This document shows, in pieces, positions 20,326-30,856 of a stretch of DNA of 64,000 nt. Each line of letters begins with the position of its first letter. Within the stretch, counting starts at the first letter, position 1. The notes below the pieces were generated by a model that worked only from the letters and a program-made list of their open reading frames with translations, did no database searches and was not told the origin of the DNA. Location: contig NZ_NRDF01000002.1 in NCBI RefSeq assembly GCF_003130205.1, forward strand, positions 234,337 to 298,336, written 5' to 3'. A program made the translations under genes and the position numbers. This DNA is from Aggregatibacter actinomycetemcomitans. Lineage in GTDB: Bacteria; Pseudomonadota; Gammaproteobacteria; Enterobacterales; Pasteurellaceae.

Positions 20326-20892
20326 ATGAAGATAAAAAAAACACTTGGATTTTTGACCGCACTTTTTTTGGCGGCCTGTGTCTCAAAACCGCAGCTACAG
20401 GTGCCACAAACCCTGCAACACAATCAGAAAACCTATGATTTGGCGAGCCGGCAGGATTTGGATTCCGTTGCCCGCTATTTTTATGTGCTGCCGGGCGAAC
20501 AAGCATCGAAATGGCAAAGTGCAGTGGAAATTTTGCTCGATCGTGGCGAGCAACATCGTACGCTGGAAGAGCGTGCAGAGTGGCGTAAAAAGGTGTATAG
20601 CAACACCGGGGTAAAATATTTCAAATTAGACGTGAAAGATGATGTCCTGTATTCCTATGTGATTTATGAGCCGTCCGCGCAAAGTAAAGATTGGCAGGTG
20701 AATGTGGCGAAAGGCAAGAATGTGGCGCATTGCGGGTTTGTGCAATATCAATATTCCATGAAAATTCCGCGCACCCATAAATTACGCAATATGAGCAATA
20801 AAAAAATTATCAGTCACTTGAAGAAATTCTTCGTAGATAAAGAAATGAAAAAGCTAATGCAGGTGGATTGGGCGTTGGGATGTAGAAGATAA
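20326..20892 (+). CDS. Unrecognised lipoprotein between yaaA and fieF
   Basis: A 188-aa protein I do not recognise. The N-terminus MKIKKTLGFLTALFLAAC is a lipoprotein signal with lipobox LAAC, so the mature protein is lipid-anchored at about residue 18. The remainder is soluble, lysine-rich and without membrane segments; it has two further cysteines (HCGF near 143, and the last residues LGCRR) that could form a disulphide. An uptake sequence encodes Thr-Ala-Leu in the signal. Start at 20326, one base after the yaaA stop; the gene ends overlapping the fieF start. Confidence 0.75.
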   Translation: MKIKKTLGFLTALFLAACVSKPQLQVPQTLQHNQKTYDLASRQDLDSVARYFYVLPGEQASKWQSAVEILLDRGEQHRTLEERAEWRKKVYSNTGVKYFKLDVKDDVLYSYVIYEPSAQSKDWQVNVAKGKNVAHCGFVQYQYSMKIPRTHKLRNMSNKKIISHLKKFFVDKEMKKLMQVDWALGCRR

Positions 20893-21812
20893 TGCCCGCT
20901 ATCGCTTATTCCGCGCAAGTAAAAAAAGCCGCGCATTTTGCCATTCTTACCGCGCTGATTTTAATTGTGGTAAAAGGTATTGCCTGGTGGCAAACGGGCT
21001 CGGTCAGTATGCTTGCCTCCATCACGGATTCCATGTTGGATTTGCTGGCGTCCTTTATGAGCATGTTAATTTTGCGCTTTGCGTTAATGCCGGCGGATCA
21101 CAATCATTCCTTTGGTCACGGCAAGGCGGAATCGCTGGCGTCGTTGGTGCAAAGTGCATTTATTTCGGGCTCGGCGATTTTCCTGTTATTACAAGGCATT
21201 CATCGTTTTAATTCACCGCAGACGCTGACTAATACGTCGCTCGGCATTGTGGTGACGCTGTTTTCTATTTTTGCAACGGCACTTTTAGTGTTATACCAAA
21301 CCCGCGTGATTAAACAAACGGACAGCCTGGCGATTAAAGCGGATCAGTTGCATTACCAAACCGACCTGCTAATGAATGTAGCAATTTTGATTTCCCTTGG
21401 CTTAAGCGCTTACGGCGTGTTATTGGCGGACGCAGTTTTTGCGATTTTAATCGCCCTGTATATTTTGTTGAATGCTGCCAAAATGCTGTTTTATTCGGTG
21501 CAGTTGTTGTTGGATCAAATGTTGCCGCTACAGGAAATTGAGCAAATCAACGCATTGCTTAGCGCCGAAATCGCGGTGGATCGGCGCATTCTCGGCTTTC
21601 ACGCATTACGCACCCGACGTTCCGGCGCCATTCGTTTTATTCAGTTTCATTTGGAGTTGGCGGATGAACTGTCGTTTATTGATGCTCATGACATCACCGA
21701 ACACTTGGAACGCCAATTACAGAGATTATTTCCGCGCAGCGACATTGTGATTCACCCCGAACCCACAATTGTGGTGCAACGGGAAATGCAAGCAGATAAA
21801 AAAGTGATATAA
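20892..21812 (+). CDS. fieF: Cation diffusion facilitator FieF (YiiP-like)
   Basis: Zn/Fe-proton antiporter of the inner membrane, 306 aa. Six membrane helices cover about residues 12-205. Transport-site ligands appear in SITDSMLDLLASF (two Asp of helix II, near 43) and KADQLHYQTDLLMN (His and Asp of helix V, near 150); the inter-helix motif DHNHSFGHGKAESLASL near 73 is typical. A cytoplasmic metal-sensing domain follows from about 210. TAATG overlap with the lipoprotein gene indicates one transcript. Confidence 0.9.
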   Translation: MPAIAYSAQVKKAAHFAILTALILIVVKGIAWWQTGSVSMLASITDSMLDLLASFMSMLILRFALMPADHNHSFGHGKAESLASLVQSAFISGSAIFLLLQGIHRFNSPQTLTNTSLGIVVTLFSIFATALLVLYQTRVIKQTDSLAIKADQLHYQTDLLMNVAILISLGLSAYGVLLADAVFAILIALYILLNAAKMLFYSVQLLLDQMLPLQEIEQINALLSAEIAVDRRILGFHALRTRRSGAIRFIQFHLELADELSFIDAHDITEHLERQLQRLFPRSDIVIHPEPTIVVQREMQADKKVI

Positions 21813-21873
21813 TTTGCGCATTTTGATAAAAGCCGATTTTCTTAAAAATTAAAACTTATGTAGGGTATGACTT

Positions 21874-22839
21874 ATGATTAAAAAAATTGCAGTATTAACA
21901 AGTGGTGGCGATGCCCCGGGCATGAACGCCGCAATTCGCGGTGTGGTCCGTTCAGCATTAGCCGAAGGATTGGAAGTGTATGGTATTTACGACGGGTATC
22001 ATGGTTTATATAACAATAAAATCAAGCAGTTAACCCGTTATAGTGTGTCCGATATGATTAATCGCGGCGGCACATTCTTAGGTTCCGCCCGTTTCCCTGA
22101 ATTTAAAGATCCTAACGTGCGGGCAAAATGCGCGGAGATTTTACGCTCCCACGGCATTGATGCGTTAGTGGTTATCGGTGGTGACGGTTCCTACATGGGC
22201 GCGAAATTATTAACGGAAGAACACGGCTTCCCATGCGTGGGGATTCCGGGCACTATCGATAACGACGTTGCCGGCACCGATTACACCATCGGCTACCAAA
22301 CCGCCCTTGAAACCGCCGTTGAAGCCATCGACCGCCTACGCGATACCTCAAGTTCCCACCAACGTATTTCTATCGTCGAAATCATGGGGCGCCATTGTAG
22401 CGACCTCACCATCTCCGCAGGGATTGCCGGCGGTTGCGAATACATCGTGGCATCAGAAATCGAATTTAATCGTGAAGAATTAATTCGCCAAATCGAAAGA
22501 AGCATTATCAAAGGCAAACGCCACGCGATTATCGCCATTACCGAGTTAATCTGTGATGTCAACGAATTGGCACGCGAAATTGAAGCCCGCGTGAAACATG
22601 AAACCCGCGCCACTATTTTGGGGCACATTCAACGTGGCGGCACACCTTGCGCCTTCGACCGTATTTTAGGTTCGCGTATGGGGGTTTATGCCGTTGATTT
22701 GCTATTACAAGGCAAAGGCGGCTACTGCGTGGGTATCCAAAACGAACAATTGGTTCACCACGACATCATCGACGCGATCAACAATATGCGCCGTGAATTC
22801 AAAGCCGATTGGTTGAATATGTCCAAACGTTTGGATTAA
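21874..22839 (+). CDS. pfkA: ATP-dependent 6-phosphofructokinase
   Basis: Commits glycolysis by phosphorylating fructose 6-phosphate. 321 aa, usual bacterial length: ATP motif [19 protein letters not shown] near residue 8, substrate motif [18 protein letters not shown] near 123 with catalytic Asp, and the hexose site [14 protein letters not shown] near 168. It has its own leader with TATAAT at 21806-21811 inside the end of fieF, so it may be separately transcribed. Confidence 0.97.
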   Translation: MIKKIAVLTSGGDAPGMNAAIRGVVRSALAEGLEVYGIYDGYHGLYNNKIKQLTRYSVSDMINRGGTFLGSARFPEFKDPNVRAKCAEILRSHGIDALVVIGGDGSYMGAKLLTEEHGFPCVGIPGTIDNDVAGTDYTIGYQTALETAVEAIDRLRDTSSSHQRISIVEIMGRHCSDLTISAGIAGGCEYIVASEIEFNREELIRQIERSIIKGKRHAIIAITELICDVNELAREIEARVKHETRATILGHIQRGGTPCAFDRILGSRMGVYAVDLLLQGKGGYCVGIQNEQLVHHDIIDAINNMRREFKADWLNMSKRLD

Positions 22840-22860
22840 TCCCTCTCCCTTCTCACAGGA

Positions 22861-22907
22861 AAAAAGTGCGGTCAAAAATTCATTTGTTTTTTGACCGCAC
22901 TTTTTTT
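22861..22907. terminator. Inverted uptake-sequence terminator between pfkA and rlmC
   Basis: AAAAAGTGCGGTCAAAAA (22861-22878) and its exact complement (22888-22905), an 18-bp stem with nine-base loop and flanking A and T runs. It lies between convergent pfkA and rlmC and should act in both directions. Confidence 0.85.
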
Positions 22908-22942
22908 CTGATTCTCCATCCTCTTTAATATGAATTAAGCCC

Positions 22943-24118
22943 TTATTTATTCAATTTTAACAACACCAACACCTCATAATGAGCAGTATGCGGGAACATA
23001 TCGAACAGTTGGATTTTTTCCGGTTGGTAATGGGTGAGGGATTGCAAGTCCTTGCCCATGGTTTCGGCGTTGCAGCTGGAATAGAGGATAAAGTGCGGTT
23101 GCATTGCATTGAGGAATTCAGCGAGTGTCTTGCCGATACCGCGGCGGGGTGGGTTGACGATAACCAAATCGGGTTTTTCCGCTTGGGTTAAGGCGAAATT
23201 TGCGGCGTCCAGAGATTGAAAACACACTTGTTCGGCAAGCCCGAGCTGTTGCGCCGATAAGCTGGCGGCGGCAATGGCGGAAGCGGAGATTTCAATGCCG
23301 GTGAGGCGGATGGTTTTCTGCGGATGTCGCTGTTGCAGGGTGTGTAAACAATGTAATCCGAAGCCGCCGACACCGCAGAATAAATCCCACAGGGTGTTAA
23401 TCGGCAGCTCTTGAATCCATTGCTGCGCCGTGCCGTATAGCCTCTCGGCAACTTGCGGATTGGTTTGGAAGAAACCTTGTGGGCGAATGAACAGCGGAAT
23501 GCCGTTAAACGATTCGGGCAAGGTGTGTTGTTCTGTGAGGAAAATCTCTTTTTCCCCTTCTAAAATAGCGGCATTTTGCGGCTGAATGTTGACGCTGATG
23601 ACGGCAAGTTGCGGCAGCTTTTGACGCAACGCCGGTAATTCGCGCCGAATCAACGGCAGTTTGCTTTCCGAACGCAGCACAAAACGTAACATCAGCTGAT
23701 GGCTGTGTTGGCTTTCCGTCAGCAAAATATGTTTCAGTTCGCCTTTTTGTTTCGCTACGTTGTAAGGCACCAGCCCCGCGCGGGCGATGAAGTCTTTGAG
23801 AATGGGGAAAATCGCCTGAAAGCGTTGCGGATAAAGCGGGCAATCGCACAAATCCACCGCACTTCGCGGTGCCCGCGGATTCGGCAAAATGCCGAGAACT
23901 GGGCGTTCCACCGCGCCGCTGACTACCATTTTGGCTTTGTTGCGAAAGGCGGTAGGCGCCGATTGAAATGGGTTGAGCCAAGTTAAACGGGACGTGTTCA
24001 AGCCGTGCAGTTGCTGTTGCAGGTGCGCGGTTTTCCGTTCCAGTTGTGCGGCATAAGGCATTTCCAACCATTGGCAGGAACGACAATCGCCCCGTCGGTA
24101 ATGTTCGCAAGGAATCAT
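22943..24118 (-). CDS. rlmC: 23S rRNA (uracil(747)-C(5))-methyltransferase RlmC
   Basis: Methylates U747 in 23S rRNA. 391 aa; an N-terminal iron-sulphur cysteine set begins [15 protein letters not shown], the SAM region is [15 protein letters not shown] near residue 244, and the C-terminal catalytic loop [15 protein letters not shown] contains the nucleophilic cysteine, with VNPPRRG as motif IV. The lack of a TRAM domain and the cysteine set near residue 4 favour RlmC over RlmD. One base after nagZ on the same strand. Confidence 0.92.
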   Translation of the reverse strand: MIPCEHYRRGDCRSCQWLEMPYAAQLERKTAHLQQQLHGLNTSRLTWLNPFQSAPTAFRNKAKMVVSGAVERPVLGILPNPRAPRSAVDLCDCPLYPQRFQAIFPILKDFIARAGLVPYNVAKQKGELKHILLTESQHSHQLMLRFVLRSESKLPLIRRELPALRQKLPQLAVISVNIQPQNAAILEGEKEIFLTEQHTLPESFNGIPLFIRPQGFFQTNPQVAERLYGTAQQWIQELPINTLWDLFCGVGGFGLHCLHTLQQRHPQKTIRLTGIEISASAIAAASLSAQQLGLAEQVCFQSLDAANFALTQAEKPDLVIVNPPRRGIGKTLAEFLNAMQPHFILYSSCNAETMGKDLQSLTHYQPEKIQLFDMFPHTAHYEVLVLLKLNK

Positions 24119-24119
24119 A

Positions 24120-25247
24120 TTAACCTTTGGTCGCCAGCCATTGCTGTTGAAGTGCGGTCAGTTTTTTGCAATTTTCCAGCTGGCGTGGCGCGGATTCCAG
24201 TTCCGACCAAGTGAGGCTTTTGCGTTTGAATAGGCGTTGTAAGCGCTGTTGACGTAGAATAAAGGATTCACAATCAAGGCTAGCTTGATTGTTCACCCCT
24301 ACGGGGCCGTCGGCATAGCCGACGTTCAAAAAGCGTTGCTTTTTGTGCGGTTGTTTTTCCGTGAGTTTTAATCTGTCCAACACTTGAATCACGCCGTCCC
24401 GTTCGTTACAAAGCAACAATAAATCACAGCCTGCGTTCAGCGCCTGTTCGCTGCGCGCCACAAAATCGCCCATAAACCCGGCGCCCTTCATGCCGAGATC
24501 GTCGGAGAAAATGGCACCGTTAAAATGCAGTTGATGGCGTAAAACATCTTGCAACCAATAGGTGGAACCGCTCGCCGGTTGGCTGTCGCATTGCGGATAA
24601 ATTACATGGGCGGGCATAATGGCTTGCAGAAGGTTTTGTTCAATGAGTTGTTGGAACGGTTGAATGTCCTGCCGAAAAATCTCGTCTTTGCTTCGTTCGT
24701 CATAAGGGGTTTCCAAATGGGAATCGGCGATGACGTGCCCATGTCCGGGGAAGTGTTTACCCGTTGCCGCCATGCCTGCCTGGTGCATGCCGCGAATAAA
24801 ATTAGCCGCCAAATCCACCGCACTTTTAACGTCGCAGCCGAAACTGCGGTCGCCGATGGCTTTGCATTGGTGACCGAGATCCAACACCGGTGCGAAGCTC
24901 AGATCAATATCAAGTGCGGTCATTTCTGACGCCATTTGCCAGCCGGCTTCCAGCGCCATTTCCTGCTGTTGTGCGGGATCTTTAATCAGTGCGGAAAACG
25001 CCTGCATGGCGGGCAGTTGGGTGAATCCTTCGCAGAAACGTTGCACCCGTCCGCCTTCCTGATCCACGGTAATCAACAACGGTTTTTTCACTTTTTGCCG
25101 TACGGATCGGATAAGCGCCTGAAGTTGCGCGCGATCGTGAAAGTTACGGGTGAAGAGAATTAAACCCGCCACCAGCGGGTGTTCCAGCAGTTCGATTTCT
25201 TCCTGTTGAAGCTCGTAACCGGCTAAGTCAATGAGTAATGTGGACAT
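24120..25247 (-). CDS. nagZ: Beta-N-acetylhexosaminidase NagZ, with a repeat-encoded insertion
   Basis: Cytoplasmic glycoside hydrolase family 3 enzyme that removes N-acetylglucosamine from recycled muropeptides. Motifs: GLILFTRNF near residue 28, [12 protein letters not shown] near 60, [15 protein letters not shown] near 163 with the catalytic histidine on the mobile loop, and the nucleophile Asp in [12 protein letters not shown] near 246. At 375 aa it is longer than the usual 340-350; about 26 residues (roughly 302-327, [19 protein letters not shown]) are encoded by a copy of palindromic repeat B. The insertion lies after the barrel, in the C-terminal part, so activity is probably kept (inference). 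Confidence 0.93.
   Translation of the reverse strand: MSTLLIDLAGYELQQEEIELLEHPLVAGLILFTRNFHDRAQLQALIRSVRQKVKKPLLITVDQEGGRVQRFCEGFTQLPAMQAFSALIKDPAQQQEMALEAGWQMASEMTALDIDLSFAPVLDLGHQCKAIGDRSFGCDVKSAVDLAANFIRGMHQAGMAATGKHFPGHGHVIADSHLETPYDERSKDEIFRQDIQPFQQLIEQNLLQAIMPAHVIYPQCDSQPASGSTYWLQDVLRHQLHFNGAIFSDDLGMKGAGFMGDFVARSEQALNAGCDLLLLCNERDGVIQVLDRLKLTEKQPHKKQRFLNVGYADGPVGVNNQASLDCESFILRQQRLQRLFKRKSLTWSELESAPRQLENCKKLTALQQQWLATKG
24268..24344 (-). repeat. Palindromic repeat family B, copy inside nagZ
   Basis: Four consecutive small hairpins: CAATCAAG/CTTGATTG (24271-24291), CCCC/GGGG (24296-24306), GTCGGC/GCCGAC (24309-24323) and AAAAAGC/GCTTTTT (24328-24344). Translated in frame in nagZ without a stop. 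A diverged relative lies at 12031-12098. Confidence 0.75.
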
Positions 25248-25248
25248 C

Positions 25249-25602
25249 TTATTTCAGGCGAAGGTATAAGCGGTAATTAACGCTGTCGGCGCTTGGGCGG
25301 GCGAAAGTCAGCGTTTGTTTTTGCATCGGTTGTAAGGTCAGCGCGTGCCATGTAGGCTGTTCTTCCGCCAGCGTGGTGACGCCGTTTTTGTCGTACCAAT
25401 ACAGACTGTACGCCAAATCTACGATGCGTCCGGTTTTGTTTTTCACCCAGGCGTTATCGCTATTTACACCGGCGTCCACTCTTGCCGCCGCCGGGGCTTC
25501 AATATTCAGAATCGGGCTTTGCGTATTCAATAAATTCGGCGCTTTTGCGCTACATGCCGCTAAAAGTGCGGTCATAAAAAACAGTGAAATCGGTTTTTTC
25601 AT
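25249..25602 (-). CDS. ycfL: YcfL family (DUF1425) lipoprotein
   Basis: 117-aa lipoprotein: signal [17 protein letters not shown] with lipobox LAAC, then a small beta-rich domain (DUF1425). An uptake sequence encodes the Thr-Ala-Leu of the signal. Role unknown; in gamma-proteobacteria it is commonly found next to hinT and nagZ, as here. It starts directly after the hinT stop and ends 2 bases before nagZ. Confidence 0.85.
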   Translation of the reverse strand: MKKPISLFFMTALLAACSAKAPNLLNTQSPILNIEAPAAARVDAGVNSDNAWVKNKTGRIVDLAYSLYWYDKNGVTTLAEEQPTWHALTLQPMQKQTLTFARPSADSVNYRLYLRLK

Positions 25603-25953
25603 TTATTTATCCAACATTTTGCCAAGGGGTTCGCCGCCGACGAGGTGCATATGTAAGTGGAACACTTCCTGTCCGCCGTGTTTGTTGCAGTTGACGATTA
25701 AACGGTAGCCGTCTTGTGCGATGCCTTCTTGGGCGGCAAGTTTGGCGGAAACGGTGAACAGGCGACCGAGCGTGACTTCGTCTTGTTCGGTGACATCATT
25801 GACGGTCGGGATCAATTTATTCGGAATGATTAAAATGTGCGTTTTTGCTTGTGGCGCAATATCGCGAAATGCGGTGACAAGCTCATCTTGATATACGATA
25901 TCGGCGGGGATTTCTTTGCGGATAATTTTGCTGAAAATGGTTTCGGCTGCCAT
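25603..25953 (-). CDS. hinT: HIT-family purine nucleoside phosphoramidase HinT
   Basis: 116-aa histidine-triad hydrolase of AMP-lysine-type phosphoramidates. The catalytic motif HLHMHLVGG is at about residue 98, the N-terminus [17 protein letters not shown] is typical. First gene of hinT-ycfL-nagZ-rlmC; GGAG lies upstream of the ATG. Confidence 0.96.
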   Translation of the reverse strand: MAAETIFSKIIRKEIPADIVYQDELVTAFRDIAPQAKTHILIIPNKLIPTVNDVTEQDEVTLGRLFTVSAKLAAQEGIAQDGYRLIVNCNKHGGQEVFHLHMHLVGGEPLGKMLDK

Positions 25954-26266
25954 GATTTTCTCCTTAAAAAACGTTGCGTTTTATGACCGCACTTTTTAGC
26001 AGAAAACGGGCTAAATAGCAATTTTTCCTTGATTTTTCGCCGATGCGAATCCCCCCGTTCGGGTTACGCTTATCTAATTATTGACAAAGAACAAAGTTCC
26101 CGTGTGAAAACCGAGAAATATTTTTACTTTGCGTCGGAAAGAAAATATAATTAACAAAAATTATAAAAAATAAAATTTTTTTTAAGCTTTGCTGCTTAAG
26201 CAGTGTAGTACGGTTGTAAGTTAGTGTATTTTCGAGTCAAAGAAATTATAAAGGGGGGATGTTGAA
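25954..26266. promoter_or_regulatory. Control region and long leader of focA
   Basis: 313 bases between divergent hinT and focA. A possible FNR box TTGACAAAGAACAA is at 26081-26094 with an AAATAT -10-like element 31 bases downstream (centre to centre), leaving an AT-rich leader of about 135 bases that contains the perfect palindrome CTGCTTAAGCAG (26192-26203). One uptake sequence lies near 25985 towards hinT. Confidence 0.4.
26081..26094 (+). promoter_or_regulatory. Weak FNR-like box upstream of focA
   Basis: TTGACAAAGAACAA matches 8 of 10 informative positions of the FNR consensus. Anaerobic activation of focA-pfl by FNR is established in Escherichia coli; here it is inferred from the sequence only. 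Confidence 0.35.
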
Positions 26267-27118
26267 ATGGATACCGAAACTTCCAAAACGACTTGTATGG
26301 TGTCTCCGGCAGAAATGAGCCAAATCGGCGAGGATGTCGGTGTGTACAAAGCTTCAAAAAGACAGATTTTATCGTTTTTTTCAGCTATTCCTGCCGGTGC
26401 GTTTATTGCATTGGCGTTTGTTTTTTATACCACTACGCAAACGGGAAATGTAGGCGCTTCTTGGGGGCTGACGAAATTAGTCGGCGGGATCGTGTTCTCG
26501 TTAGGGGTCATTATGGTAGTGGTGTGCGGCTCCGAGTTATTTACTTCTTCTACAATGACGACAATTGCCCGTGCCAGTGGTCGTATCAGTACGTTTCAAA
26601 TGCTGCGAAATTGGGTTGTGGTTTATTGCGGTAATTTCGTCGGCGCTATTTTTATTGTTTTGGTTATTTGGTTTTCCGGTCAGACAATGGCTGCTCATGG
26701 GCAGTGGGGGCTCACCATTTTAAGTACGGCGCAACATAAGATTCACCATACGTGGTTTGAGGCGTTCTGCTTAGGTATTTTATGTAATATCATGGTGTGT
26801 GTCGCCATTTGGATGACATACGCCGGAAAAACGTTGACAGACAAAGCATTCATTATGATTTTACCGATTGCTTTGTTTGTTGCCTCAGGGTTTGAACACA
26901 GTGTGGCGAATATGTTTATGATTCCGATGGGAATGATTACCGCGCACTTCAGTTCACCTGAATTTTGGCAGGCGATTAATATGGACCCTCAGCAGTTTGC
27001 GGATTTGGATGTTTATCATTTTGTGGTGAAGAATTTAATTCCGGTAACGCTGGGTAATATTGTTGGCGGTGGTTGTTGTATTGCATTGACTTTATGGTCA
27101 ATTAACAGACTGCACTAA
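26267..27118 (+). CDS. focA: Formate channel FocA
   Basis: Pentameric formate/nitrite-family channel, 283 aa, moving formate made by PflB across the inner membrane. Six membrane helices; family signatures AGAFIALAFVFY near residue 45, CGSELFTSSTM near 87 and FCLGILCNIMVCVAIWM near 165. A strong AAGGGGGG precedes the ATG by 8 bases. Gene order focA-pflB is conserved in enteric and related bacteria. Confidence 0.95.
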   Translation: MDTETSKTTCMVSPAEMSQIGEDVGVYKASKRQILSFFSAIPAGAFIALAFVFYTTTQTGNVGASWGLTKLVGGIVFSLGVIMVVVCGSELFTSSTMTTIARASGRISTFQMLRNWVVVYCGNFVGAIFIVLVIWFSGQTMAAHGQWGLTILSTAQHKIHHTWFEAFCLGILCNIMVCVAIWMTYAGKTLTDKAFIMILPIALFVASGFEHSVANMFMIPMGMITAHFSSPEFWQAINMDPQQFADLDVYHFVVKNLIPVTLGNIVGGGCCIALTLWSINRLH

Positions 27119-27219
27119 TCGGTTTATGGTGGGATGGAAAGAAAAGAAGAGGGTATGTTTTTCTTTCTTTCCCGGTCGTAGATAATTTGTTATCAATAAT
27201 AATCTAAAAGAGGAATGTT

Positions 27220-29532
27220 ATGACTCAATTAACAGAAGCTCAACAAAAAGCCTGGGAAGGTTTTGTCGGTGGAGATTGGCAAAAAGAAGTCAACGTGCGT
27301 GACTTTATCCAAAAAAACTATACTCCATATGAAGGCGACGAATCTTTTTTAGCCGATGCAACATCTGCAACAACGGAGTTGTGGGACAAAGTGATGGAAG
27401 GGATTAAAATCGAAAACAAAACGCATGAGCCGTTAGATTTTGATACGGATAATCCATCTACCATCACTTCTCACAAGCCGGGTTATATCAATAAAGAGTT
27501 GGAAAAAATCGTCGGTTTACAAACCGATGCACCGTTAAAACGTGCAATTATGCCGTTCGGCGGTATCAAAATGGTTAAAGGATCTTGCGAAGTTTATGGT
27601 CGTCAATTAGATCCTGAAGTAGAACATATCTTTACCGAATATCGTAAAACCCACAACCAAGGTGTTTTCGACGTTTATACGCCGGACATTCTTCGTTGCC
27701 GTAAATCCGGTGTGTTAACCGGTTTGCCGGATGCTTACGGTCGTGGTCGTATTATCGGTGACTATCGTCGTTTAGCGGTTTATGGTGTCGATTTCTTAAT
27801 GGCGGACAAGAAAAAACAATTCGCTTCCTTACAACCAAAATTAGAACGTGGCGAAGACATTCAAGCCACCATTCAATTACGCGAAGAAATCGCCGAACAA
27901 CATCGTGCATTAGGCAAATTAAAAGAAATGGCAGCGTCTTATGGCTACGACATTTCTAACCCTGCAACAAACGCACAAGAAGCCGTTCAATGGACTTACT
28001 TCGCTTACTTGGCGGCAGTAAAATCTCAAAACGGTGCGGCAATGTCATTCGGTCGTGTATCGACTTTCTTAGATATTTATATCGAACGTGATTTGAAAAA
28101 CGGTAAAATCACCGAACAAGATGCACAAGAATTAATCGACCACTTAGTGATGAAACTTCGTATGGTTCGTTTCTTGCGTACCCCTGAATACGATCAATTG
28201 TTCTCCGGCGACCCAATGTGGGCAACCGAAACTTTAGCCGGTATGGGCTTAGACGGTCGTACTCTCGTGACCAAAAACAGCTTCCGTATTCTACACACCC
28301 TATACACCATGGGACCGTCTCCGGAACCGAACTTAACCATTCTTTGGTCCGAAAAATTGCCTGACGCGTTCAAACGTTTCTGTGCCAAAGTGTCTATCGA
28401 TACTTCTTCCGTACAATATGAAAACGATGACTTAATGCGTCCGGACTTCAACAGCGATGACTATGCTATCGCCTGCTGCGTATCCCCAATGGTAGTTGGT
28501 AAACAAATGCAGTTCTTTGGTGCCCGTGCGAACTTGGCGAAAACCTTGTTATACGCAATCAACGGCGGTATCGATGAGAAAAACGGTATGCAAGTCGGTC
28601 CGAAAACTGCACCGATTCAAGACGCAGTGCTTGATTTCGACATCGTAATGACCCGCATGGACAGCTTCATGGATTGGTTGGCAACACAATATGTGACCGC
28701 CTTGAACATCATCCACTTCATGCACGATAAATATGCTTATGAAGCGGCGTTAATGGCATTCCATGATCGTGACGTATTCCGCACCATGGCTTGCGGTATC
28801 GCAGGGCTTTCCGTGGCTGCCGACTCTTTATCCGCAATTAAATACGCGAAAGTTAAACCGATTCGCGGCGACATTAAAGATAAAGACGGCAATGTTGTAG
28901 CGTCTAATGTAGCAACCGACTTCGAAATCGAAGGCGAATATCCGCAATTCGGTAACAACGATCCGCGCGTGGATGACATTGCGTGCGACTTGGTTGAACG
29001 TTTCATGAAGAAAATTCAAACTCACCACACTTACCGCAATGCGACTCCAACGCAATCCGTGCTTACTATCACTTCTAACGTGGTATATGGTAAGAAAACC
29101 GGTAATACGCCGGACGGTCGTCGTGCAGGCGCACCATTCGGACCGGGTGCTAACCCAATGCACGGACGTGATCAAAAAGGTGCGGTGGCATCTTTAACTT
29201 CCGTGGCTAAATTGCCATTTGCTTATGCGAAAGACGGTATTTCCTATACCTTCTCCATCGTACCGAATGCGTTAGGTAAAGATTACGAAGCGCAAAAACG
29301 TAACTTGGCAGGCTTAATGGACGGTTACTTCCACCACGAAGCCACTGTTGAAGGCGGTCAGCACTTGAACGTTAACGTTATGAACCGTGAAATGTTGTTA
29401 GACGCAATGGAAAATCCGGAAAAATATCCGCAATTAACCATCCGCGTTTCCGGTTATGCCGTACGTTTCAACTCGTTGACTAAAGAGCAACAACAAGACG
29501 TTATCACCCGTACATTTACCCAAACAATGTAA
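27220..29532 (+). CDS. pflB: Formate C-acetyltransferase (pyruvate formate-lyase)
   Basis: Glycyl-radical enzyme that converts pyruvate and CoA to acetyl-CoA and formate in anaerobic growth. 770 aa. The paired catalytic cysteines are in [14 protein letters not shown] near residue 419, and the radical glycine in [17 protein letters not shown] near the C-terminus. RBS AGAGGAATG. Codon use is strongly biased as in highly expressed genes. It is activated by PflA (29975-30715) and can be rescued by GrcA (18185-18568). Confidence 0.98.
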   Translation: MTQLTEAQQKAWEGFVGGDWQKEVNVRDFIQKNYTPYEGDESFLADATSATTELWDKVMEGIKIENKTHEPLDFDTDNPSTITSHKPGYINKELEKIVGLQTDAPLKRAIMPFGGIKMVKGSCEVYGRQLDPEVEHIFTEYRKTHNQGVFDVYTPDILRCRKSGVLTGLPDAYGRGRIIGDYRRLAVYGVDFLMADKKKQFASLQPKLERGEDIQATIQLREEIAEQHRALGKLKEMAASYGYDISNPATNAQEAVQWTYFAYLAAVKSQNGAAMSFGRVSTFLDIYIERDLKNGKITEQDAQELIDHLVMKLRMVRFLRTPEYDQLFSGDPMWATETLAGMGLDGRTLVTKNSFRILHTLYTMGPSPEPNLTILWSEKLPDAFKRFCAKVSIDTSSVQYENDDLMRPDFNSDDYAIACCVSPMVVGKQMQFFGARANLAKTLLYAINGGIDEKNGMQVGPKTAPIQDAVLDFDIVMTRMDSFMDWLATQYVTALNIIHFMHDKYAYEAALMAFHDRDVFRTMACGIAGLSVAADSLSAIKYAKVKPIRGDIKDKDGNVVASNVATDFEIEGEYPQFGNNDPRVDDIACDLVERFMKKIQTHHTYRNATPTQSVLTITSNVVYGKKTGNTPDGRRAGAPFGPGANPMHGRDQKGAVASLTSVAKLPFAYAKDGISYTFSIVPNALGKDYEAQKRNLAGLMDGYFHHEATVEGGQHLNVNVMNREMLLDAMENPEKYPQLTIRVSGYAVRFNSLTKEQQQDVITRTFTQTM

Positions 29533-29561
29533 TTTGGTGATAAAAATACTTTAATATTTCA

Positions 29562-29598
29562 GCCGCTTACCCCGTGGTAAGCGGTCTGATTTTTTTTG
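29562..29598 (+). terminator. Terminator after pflB
   Basis: GCCGCTTACC, short loop, GGTAAGCGG and a run of eight T residues. It separates pflB from the small ABM gene and pflA, which would need partial read-through or their own promoter. Confidence 0.85.
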
Positions 29599-29625
29599 TT
29601 ATTTAAGTATGCTGGAGAAAGCAAA

Positions 29626-29913
29626 ATGATTACCGTCATTGTACAATTTTCAGTAAAAGAAAATAAAATCAATGACTTTTTAGCAAAATGTCAGGAATTG
29701 ATTAAACATACCCGCCAAGAAGCCGGTTGTGTTTCTTATGAATTACAAAAAAATACCGAACAGCCTAATCACTATGTCTTTTTAGAGCAGTGGAAAAGCA
29801 AAGCCGATTTAGAAAACCATTTTGCTACACCGCATTTCACCTCCATCATTCCGGTATTGGTGGAATATTGCGAACAAGCGCCGGTGGTGCAAGCTTTCCA
29901 AAAAGCGGAATAA
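29626..29913 (+). CDS. Antibiotic biosynthesis monooxygenase (ABM)-domain protein, YgiN-like
   Basis: 95-aa protein with the dimeric alpha-beta ABM fold: MITVIVQFSVKENKINDF, then AGCVSYELQKN near residue 37 and YVFLEQWKSKADLENHFATP near 53. Relatives include quinol monooxygenase YgiN and autoinducer-degrading LsrG; the substrate here is unknown. The ATG at 29626 has GGAGAAAG upstream. It stands between pflB and pflA, not the usual content of that interval. Confidence 0.82.
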   Translation: MITVIVQFSVKENKINDFLAKCQELIKHTRQEAGCVSYELQKNTEQPNHYVFLEQWKSKADLENHFATPHFTSIIPVLVEYCEQAPVVQAFQKAE

Positions 29914-29974
29914 AAAAACGTTGATAAAAACAACCGCACTTTTTCGCTATTTATGACACTTTATTGGGGAATAC

Positions 29975-30715
29975 ATGTCAGTCGTTGCAAGAATCCATTC
30001 TTATGAATCCTGCGGTACCGTTGACGGGCCGGGGATTCGTTTTATTCTGTTTTTACAAGGCTGTTTAATGCGCTGTAAGTATTGCCATAACCGCGATACT
30101 TGGGATTTGCACGGCGGTAAAGAAATCACCGTGGAAGAGTTGATGAAAGAAGTGGTCACTTATCGCCACTTCATGAACGCCAGCGGCGGTGGGGTGACGG
30201 CATCGGGCGGCGAGGCTATTTTACAGGCGGAATTCGTTCGCGATTGGTTCCGCGCCTGCAAAGCGGAAGGCATTCATACCTGCCTGGATACCAACGGATT
30301 CGTACGTCACTATGATCATGTTATTGATGAACTGATTGATGTCACCGATTTGGTGCTGTTGGATCTGAAAGAACTTAACGACAAAGTGCACCAAAACCTC
30401 ATCGGGGTACCGAACAAACGCACTCTTGAATTTGCCAAATACCTGCAAAAACGAAATCAGCCCGTATGGATTCGTTATGTGGTGGTGCCGGGGTATACGG
30501 ATTCCGACCACGACGTGCATTTGCTGGGGCAATTTATCGAAGGCATGACCAATATCGAAAAAGTCGAGCTGTTGCCATATCACCGTTTAGGTGCGCACAA
30601 ATGGGCGGCGATGGGTGAGAAATACGAACTGGAAAACGTAAAACCACCGACAAAAGAATCCTTAGAACACATTAAAACCATCTTGGAAGGCTACGGTCAC
30701 ATCGTCAAATATTAA
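29975..30715 (+). CDS. pflA: Pyruvate formate-lyase activating enzyme
   Basis: Radical SAM enzyme (246 aa) that abstracts hydrogen from the PflB glycine. The cluster motif [14 protein letters not shown] (CxxxCxxC) is at about residue 30, with the GGG-like element [15 protein letters not shown] near 70. RBS GGGGAA precedes the ATG. The gene belongs to the focA-pflB-ABM-pflA group, after the pflB terminator. Confidence 0.97.
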   Translation: MSVVARIHSYESCGTVDGPGIRFILFLQGCLMRCKYCHNRDTWDLHGGKEITVEELMKEVVTYRHFMNASGGGVTASGGEAILQAEFVRDWFRACKAEGIHTCLDTNGFVRHYDHVIDELIDVTDLVLLDLKELNDKVHQNLIGVPNKRTLEFAKYLQKRNQPVWIRYVVVPGYTDSDHDVHLLGQFIEGMTNIEKVELLPYHRLGAHKWAAMGEKYELENVKPPTKESLEHIKTILEGYGHIVKY

Positions 30716-30856
30716 TCCGGATCGGACATTGCCTGATCGGAAAAATGTTTTGTAAAACGACCGCACTTTTAGCACAAATAAACCCATTTCCTCGTTTACG
30801 CTGTTACCAAAGCGCACTACAATAGTCGCTCATCTCCCTTCTTTTTAAGGAATCTC

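Noticed and set aside
28194..29175. Minus-strand open frames within pflB
   Set aside because: Arise from strong codon bias of a highly expressed gene; no start signals or family features.
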